NCBI RefSeq assembly: GCF_945859705.1
Contig: NC_079136.1
Location: forward strand, 115,503,028 to 115,567,027
DNA from: Episyrphus balteatus
Taxonomy: Eukaryota > Arthropoda > Insecta > Diptera > Syrphidae
Length of the DNA: 64,000 nucleotides
Direction: 5' to 3'
This document shows, in pieces, positions 58,381 through 64,000 of the stretch. The translations under genes and the position numbers were made by a program. The notes beneath the pieces were generated by a model that saw only the letters and a program-made list of their open reading frames with translations, was not told the DNA's origin and searched no databases. Each line of letters opens with the position of its first letter. Position 1 is the first letter of the stretch.

Positions 58381-61300
58381 GCAAGATTTTCGGACCAAAG
58401 TCTGGAAAGAAGTTTTTATTAAAAGACATGAGTTCATAGTGAACAGGACTACCCAAATTTTTATTTTTCAGATTTTCAAATAAATTCTAGGTTGACTCCT
58501 GCATTGGGAAATGCTGAAAAAGATATTATTGATTTTGCCTCTAGAGGGCGCCATAAACAATTTCATGCCTAGTTCATTTTCATCGGTTAAATAAGACGCT
58601 TTCAACGATACCTCATTTGTCAAATTAACGTACATAGTTTAACAGCTATTTATATCGAGTTCTAAAGTCTAGCCCATTGCAAAATTTGAAAGAGAACAAG
58701 CCTCAGATTTAAAAAAATTGCCTTGCAGCTTAAAAGATGATCTTTAATTTTTATACAAATTATAATAAATTTAATCCTAGATTGAAAAAAAAAAATAAAT
58801 AAAAATATTACATAATAATTTTCTATGATTTAATCCTGGGTATTAAATTTTGAATACATCCTTCTGAAAAAAAAAAAAAATAGATCCTTCCCCCCAACAA
58901 AGCACCATCATCGGTATGCATTTAAGTGATTTAACCACGACAAAGGAAAAATATAAAAAAAAAAAATCTCCTCATCTCTTTTTCCAACAATCAATTAGTG
59001 GATTTATCTTTATCTGTCTTTCTCTACAACACAGAAAAACCAACTTCATCTCCTCAAAAAAAAAAAAAAAAGTGCAAAACAAAAACAGATCCCATTCAAT
59101 TGAAAATCTAGCTCAAAACTTGCAAAAAAAAGTCACTTTTTTTTAACCAAAGCAAAATGCTACTGAAGTAACAACACAGAACACACACACAAAAAACGCA
59201 GGATCAACAGGATACAAAGCTGCGCCATCATTCCAGTCGTTATTTTTTGTATTTTTGTTTGTGATTTTGTTTTTATGCAAGAGACTAGATAGACATGGGA
59301 GTTGACATGTGTGTTACATACGAGTTGTACCAAATGACGACGACACATCATCGCGACTTAGTTTGTTTTTTTTTTTTTTATTTTTTTGAACAGAAAAATA
59401 CCCATCATTCTCAGCCAACCACCTCCTCTACAAGCTACTACAATTTTGTTGGATGGAATCTACTGTAAAAGTCATTCAAGCGTGTGATTTACTTTTAGTC
59501 CTGCAGGATGCACAAACTTTTATAGAATGGATTCATAAGCTTCAGCAAAATGCAAACACAAAATTCACCCGCGTGGAAAATATGTATGGGAAAGCAAAAG
59601 CATATAAAAAGGGAGAGGGAAAGGGACAAAAGGACAACAAAAAAAAATGTTTATAGAGAAACTGATGTATTATTGTGTAGGTATTCCCTTCTTGGAAGCG
59701 CGCCCCCTCCATTTCAGGGATTCCATTACAAATTGCAAATCATTTGGAATATTTTAAGTTTTTTTTTTTCTTCTCTCATTTTCAACTTGATACACAAGGA
59801 CCCTTAACTAAGCATGTGTCAAGTGTCATTCTAAATTTGTTTCCGCTCCCAAGTAAACAACAGCAACAGCAAAAAAAAAAGGACACACCAGGACCACGAA
59901 GCAAACAAAAAACAAAAAAAAAAAAAAAAAAATTGGTAAAAGAAGACGAATATTTAGCGAAACGGATAGTGGTTGATTTATTCAGTTCTAAACATATCCG
60001 CTTATAGGACTCGTACACAAAAGGACGAAGGATGAAAAAAAAAAAAAAAAATAACGGACATAATTTGAATATTAAGTTACCAATGACATAGAGCATGTTG
60101 ACTTTTTGTGCTATCAGAATACTGATGATGTTCCTGAGGCTGAAGCTTCTAGTGTGGTGATGGTGTGGTTGGCCAGTATACGGTGCGGCTTGGAAATGGT
60201 GCACTTTAGAATGAAGAGTCTCTGCTTACCCCGATTCCTGACATAGTCCTACCTGTCACTTTGTTATTTATGACCACAAAATTAAGGCTCATTCTCATGT
60301 ATATTACTCTTGTTCTGTTATGGAGGAGGAGACCAACCAACCGACTCCACTGGCATTGTGAATATGTGGCCAGGACGAAAAAGGAGACGAGAGTGAATGT
60401 TTTGGTGGTGCCTTTAAGCAGGACAAATTAGTGGGCTTTATGATGAGGTAAACAAACATACACACACACACAAATACACATACCTATATAAATTTACCTG
60501 TGTGGATGCGGTGTATAATGGTAAACAGGACAAATTACGTAAATGGCATATCCTCTCTGGAGAAGGATTTTAGAGGGGAAGGAGAAATATGGCTGGCAGG
60601 CACATTCTCGCACCATTATCAGTCTGATGGACTTTAATTGCTCGATAAATGTTTGGCTACTGCCAACACCAGACAAACCAAGCCACCCAAGAACCGGTGA
60701 AAAGGATAACAATAAAGTGGCAAACAATGAGGTAGGTCGCTCTCTGATGTTACATAGCTTGAAGCAAAAATGGGGCGTCGTTGCTCATTTGTGTGGCCCC
60801 TTCTCCATTCAGTCAGGGGAACATTAATCTTACTTACTGAATTTTTCTTTTTATAAATTTTTCATTTTAAACCCAATAAAATGTCTCTTCGTTTTGGTGC
60901 TCTTGTCGTTGAAGCTACATATATTGATAAATGACATCACGAAGGACCTTTTGAAAAAATAAAATTCCTCTTCAGAGGATATGTTGGTATGTGTGTAGAT
61001 GGAAAGTTATATGTATTTTTTTATTGAAGAATAAAAGATGTATATTGTAAATTTTTGTAATTAACACAGGCTAATTGAAAACGCATTCTCAGAAAAGATA
61101 TTTAATTAGTCGTGAATTCCATCAAGAACAAAAATAATTAATTTGGACAAAGTTCAGAAGTGGGATATTGGACATTTTTTTTTTTTTTTTTAATTTTTAT
61201 TTGAAGAGGTATCTATTTGAAGATACATTTAATAAAAGAATTTTTTTTACAATAATATTAAAAAGAAAACAAATTCCCGACGCATTAAAACTGAAATTAA

Positions 61301-61970
61301 AAAAATTCTTCGACACTGCCGTTCTTTCTGAAGAAACTCCTTAAATTCAATAAGGGGCCAAGAAATTCTATAAATACCTCTACTTATATTTTAGCTTCGA
61401 AATAATATTGAAATGATTGTCTTGAAGAGACGCACACATGAAAAATGCAAGCGTACCTATTCTGGGAATATTTTTAAAGGCTTGTTTCTTTCTTCTTTTA
61501 AATACAATTTGAAGAATTTTTTTCAAGACCTAGAAAGTTTTGTTCAAAAGCTGTCAATTAGAAAAAAATTGGTTTTGATATTTTTTATATAGGTACATTA
61601 CTCGACGAGCAAAGTCTGTTATCTTTTCATATCTATTTGACAAAAAAAAAAAATTAAGACTCCTCTAAAAAAAAAAATTGTTTAGGAGTTGGTCACTTGG
61701 ATATAAATTTGTTTTGAAAAATACAAAGTTCCACTTGATTTAGTGAGTCTATTCTATGAAATTTGAACAAATTTGTTAGGACCTCAAAAAAATTTTTTTT
61801 TTAGAAAATTAAATCGGTTTGAATTGTTATATATAAAACTCATGTCAAGTTCAAGTTGAAAAATTAGAAATTATCCTAATAGTCGGAGAGGCGACCGTCG
61901 AGTTACTTAGCTCATAAGGTTAGAGGTTAAAATTGGTGTCAAATGAAAGATAAGTTGATACTGAAAATAA
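58381..61970. other. Upstream tract, no recognised gene; one weak exon candidate
   Basis: The tract is largely unique with long A and T runs. On the minus strand an ATG in a CAAC context at 60085-60087 is followed by CTCTATGTCATTG and a GTAACT donor (see the findings). Other frames at 59453-60007 and 60494-60827 have no domain support. Confidence 0.35.
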
Positions 61971-61973
61971 AAA

Positions 61974-62022
61974 AATAGGGTTGCCACTTCTAAAATGGGA
62001 ACTTCCATGTGGCAACCCTATT
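61974..62022. repeat. Hairpin AATAGGGTTGCCAC / GTGGCAACCCTATT
   Basis: Fourteen-base arms face each other over a 21-base loop. Similar GGTTGCCAC/TGTGGCAACCCCA words occur just beyond the large palindrome (63944-63969), suggesting that the palindrome was inserted into, or next to, this structure. Confidence 0.75.
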
Positions 62023-62141
62023 TGAAAGGAAAAATTGTCACATAACTAATACATTCATATCTTTGTTGTTTGGCCAGATAAAAAAAAAATTTGAAAAGCC
62101 AACCGAAAGCCAAAATAGTAAAAAAAAATAATAAAATAATA

Positions 62142-63932
62142 CACTAGCCCAAAAAATTAAAGGAACAAAAAAAAATCGTGATTTTTTTTAGTGATTTTCG
62201 ATAGGCTGTATCTCAGTAAAAAATAGCCGCATCATGATAAAATAAAAAGGATGTGAAAGCTCTATTCTTCTAGTTTTAGGATTAAATATTAAAATATTTT
62301 ATTTCTAACGGTAAAATAGCAAAATTGTTGCAAATGTTCAAAAACCAAAATTTTCTAATTTTTTTTTGTTTTTACTTCTCTCATAAGGAAGTGGGAAAAT
62401 TTTTTCTGATAAAATGATTATTATTTTTAGAAAGGCTTTTTATTAGGCTTTAGAATTCCGTTTGTTTCAAACTTCTACGATTTTTTTTACACTGCAATAT
62501 CAGTCATCAAACCAAAAACCATACTTTTGACTTTGACTATCAATATCTCAACAACGGATCACTAAAGAGAAAATTTAAGGACACATTTAAAAACTTCATT
62601 CAATTCTCTACAAAGAATATAAGTTTGCTTTGTAAAAAAAAGGTTTTCTTATTTTTGAGATTAATTTATGAAAGCTATCAAAATAGGCATTTTTACGGTT
62701 TTTTAGAAAATGTACCGCTATTTAATTTCTATGGGTGTAAAGATTAAACTGAGGCTTAATTATTGAAGCTTAATATGCCTGAAATTGATATGCAAAGTTT
62801 CAGGCTTATTCATCAAGCAGTTTTTCTGTTGTGATGGTTTGAACTTTTGAGATGAAGTAAAACACCATATTTCTGCAGTTCTAAATGACTTACTTCTTGT
62901 AACTTTTTTATGAGCAAAATCAATTTTTTTTTAGTTTATTTGAACATTTTATTGATAAATATCGTTTAAATTTAAAATTAACCAAGTAAAAATTTAAAGT
63001 TTTCAAAAAAAACTTAAATTTTGAAAAAAAAGCTTTTTATACCATTTTTGGATATTTTTCCTAATTTTGAAATTTTTTTGTTTTTCTTTGGTTTATCTAT
63101 AATTTAAACGATATTTATCAATAAAATGTTCAAATAAACTAAAAAAAAATTGATTTTGCTCATAAAAAAGTTACAAGAAGTAAGTCATTTAGAACTGCAG
63201 AAATATGGTGTTTTACTTCATCTCAAAAGTTCAAACCATCACAACAGAAAAACTGCTTGATGAATAAGCCTGAAACTTTGCATATCAATTTCAGGCATAT
63301 TAAGCTTCAATAATTAAGCCTCAGTTTAATCTTTACACCCATAGAAATTAAATAGCGGTACATTTTCTAAAAAACCGTAAAAATGCCTATTTTGATAGCT
63401 TTCATAAATTAATCTCAAAAATAAGAAAACCTTTTTTTTTACAAAGCAAACTTATATTCTTTGTAGAGAATTGAATGAAGTTTTTAAATGTGTCCTTAAA
63501 TTTTCTCTTTAGTGATCCGTTGTTGAGATATTGATAGTCAAAGTCAAAAGTATGGTTTTTGGTTTGATGACTGATATTGCAGTGTAAAAAAAATCGTAGA
63601 AGTTTGAAACAAACGGAATTCTAAAGCCTAATAAAAAGCCTTTCTAAAAATAATAATCATTTTATCAGAAAAAATTTTCCCACTTCCTTATGAGAGAAGC
63701 AAAAACAAAAAAAAAATTGGAAAATTTTGGTTTTTGAACATTTGCAACAATTTTGCTATTTTACCGTTAGAAATAAAATATTTTAATATTTAATCCTAAA
63801 ACTAGAAGAATAGAGCTTTCACATCCTTTTTATTTTATCATGATGCGGTTATTTTTTACTGAGATACAGCCTATCGAAAATCACTAAAAAAATCACGATT
63901 TTTTTTTGTTCCTTTAATTTTTTGGGCTAGTG
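62142..63932. mobile_element. 1.8-kb near-perfect palindromic element (CACTAGCCC ends, TA duplication)
   Basis: CACTAGCCCAAAAAATTAAA at 62142 is mirrored at 63913-63932, with TA on both sides (62140-62141, 63933-63934). The arms are nearly identical for more than 800 bp each, around a diverged centre (about 62975-63100). There is no coding frame. It is a foldback or MITE-like element of the Tc1/mariner type by its TA duplication. Confidence 0.92.
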
Positions 63933-64000
63933 TATAAAGAACGTAACCCTACAAATGTGGCAACCCCATCCAAATTAAAACAACACTGACAAAAATCTTC

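Overview
The window is AT-rich eukaryotic DNA that reads as an insect nuclear genome, most likely a higher fly (Diptera). It has long homopolymer runs, microsatellites and many non-coding transposon copies, and its only host gene is split into short exons by introns from 109 bp to about 26.6 kb. The exons encode a protein very close to the Dpr-interacting proteins (DIPs) of flies. No bacterial operons, rRNA, tRNA or CRISPR arrays were found.

Host gene (minus strand, 52300 down to 13739). Seven coding exons were joined by eye: 52084-52300, 47639-47797, 47401-47529, 41202-41352, 40849-40991, 14092-14211 and 13739-13950. All introns are GT-AG, and the phases chain exactly to 1131 bp (376 codons plus stop). 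The chain covers the second half of Ig1, all of Ig2 and Ig3, a linker, and a C-terminal hydrophobic tail that fits a GPI-anchor signal. The 5' end (start codon, signal peptide, first half of Ig1) was not found and probably lies beyond 64000 or in an exon I could not recognise. Known DIPs are neuronal cell-surface receptors that pair with Dpr proteins in synaptic partner choice; that role is inferred for this gene.

Repeats by region. 1-13.7 kb lies downstream of the gene: a DNA-transposon end (938), an 11-bp minisatellite (3 kb), a degenerate array of about 150 bp (4.4-5.9 kb), an element with a 9-bp target duplication (6680-8490), and a cluster of decayed tRNA-Lys primer-binding-site motifs (10.9-11.7 kb). 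14-40 kb is the giant intron. It holds three hAT-type elements with perfect 8-bp duplications (15618-16930, 21638-23187, 34644-35523), a 3.6-kb element with 0.7-kb inverted arms and a decayed protein gene (25622-29220), a palindromic element (29606-30552) inside a GGGACNTAAGTCCC-type array, a piggyBac-like TTAA element (36123-37135), another TA-flanked inverted-repeat element (37728-39086) and an AATAAATATTTT array. 41-52 kb holds the central exons. 52-64 kb, upstream, holds MITEs, hairpins and a 1.8-kb near-perfect palindrome (62142-63932).

The most unusual content is the decayed minus-strand gene at about 26.8-27.5 kb inside the long-inverted-repeat element. It shows a CDTTS block, a WGW block and a cysteine-rich tail in order, a combination I associate with a poorly understood repeat-borne animal protein family. 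All boundaries were read by eye, without alignment or expression data.
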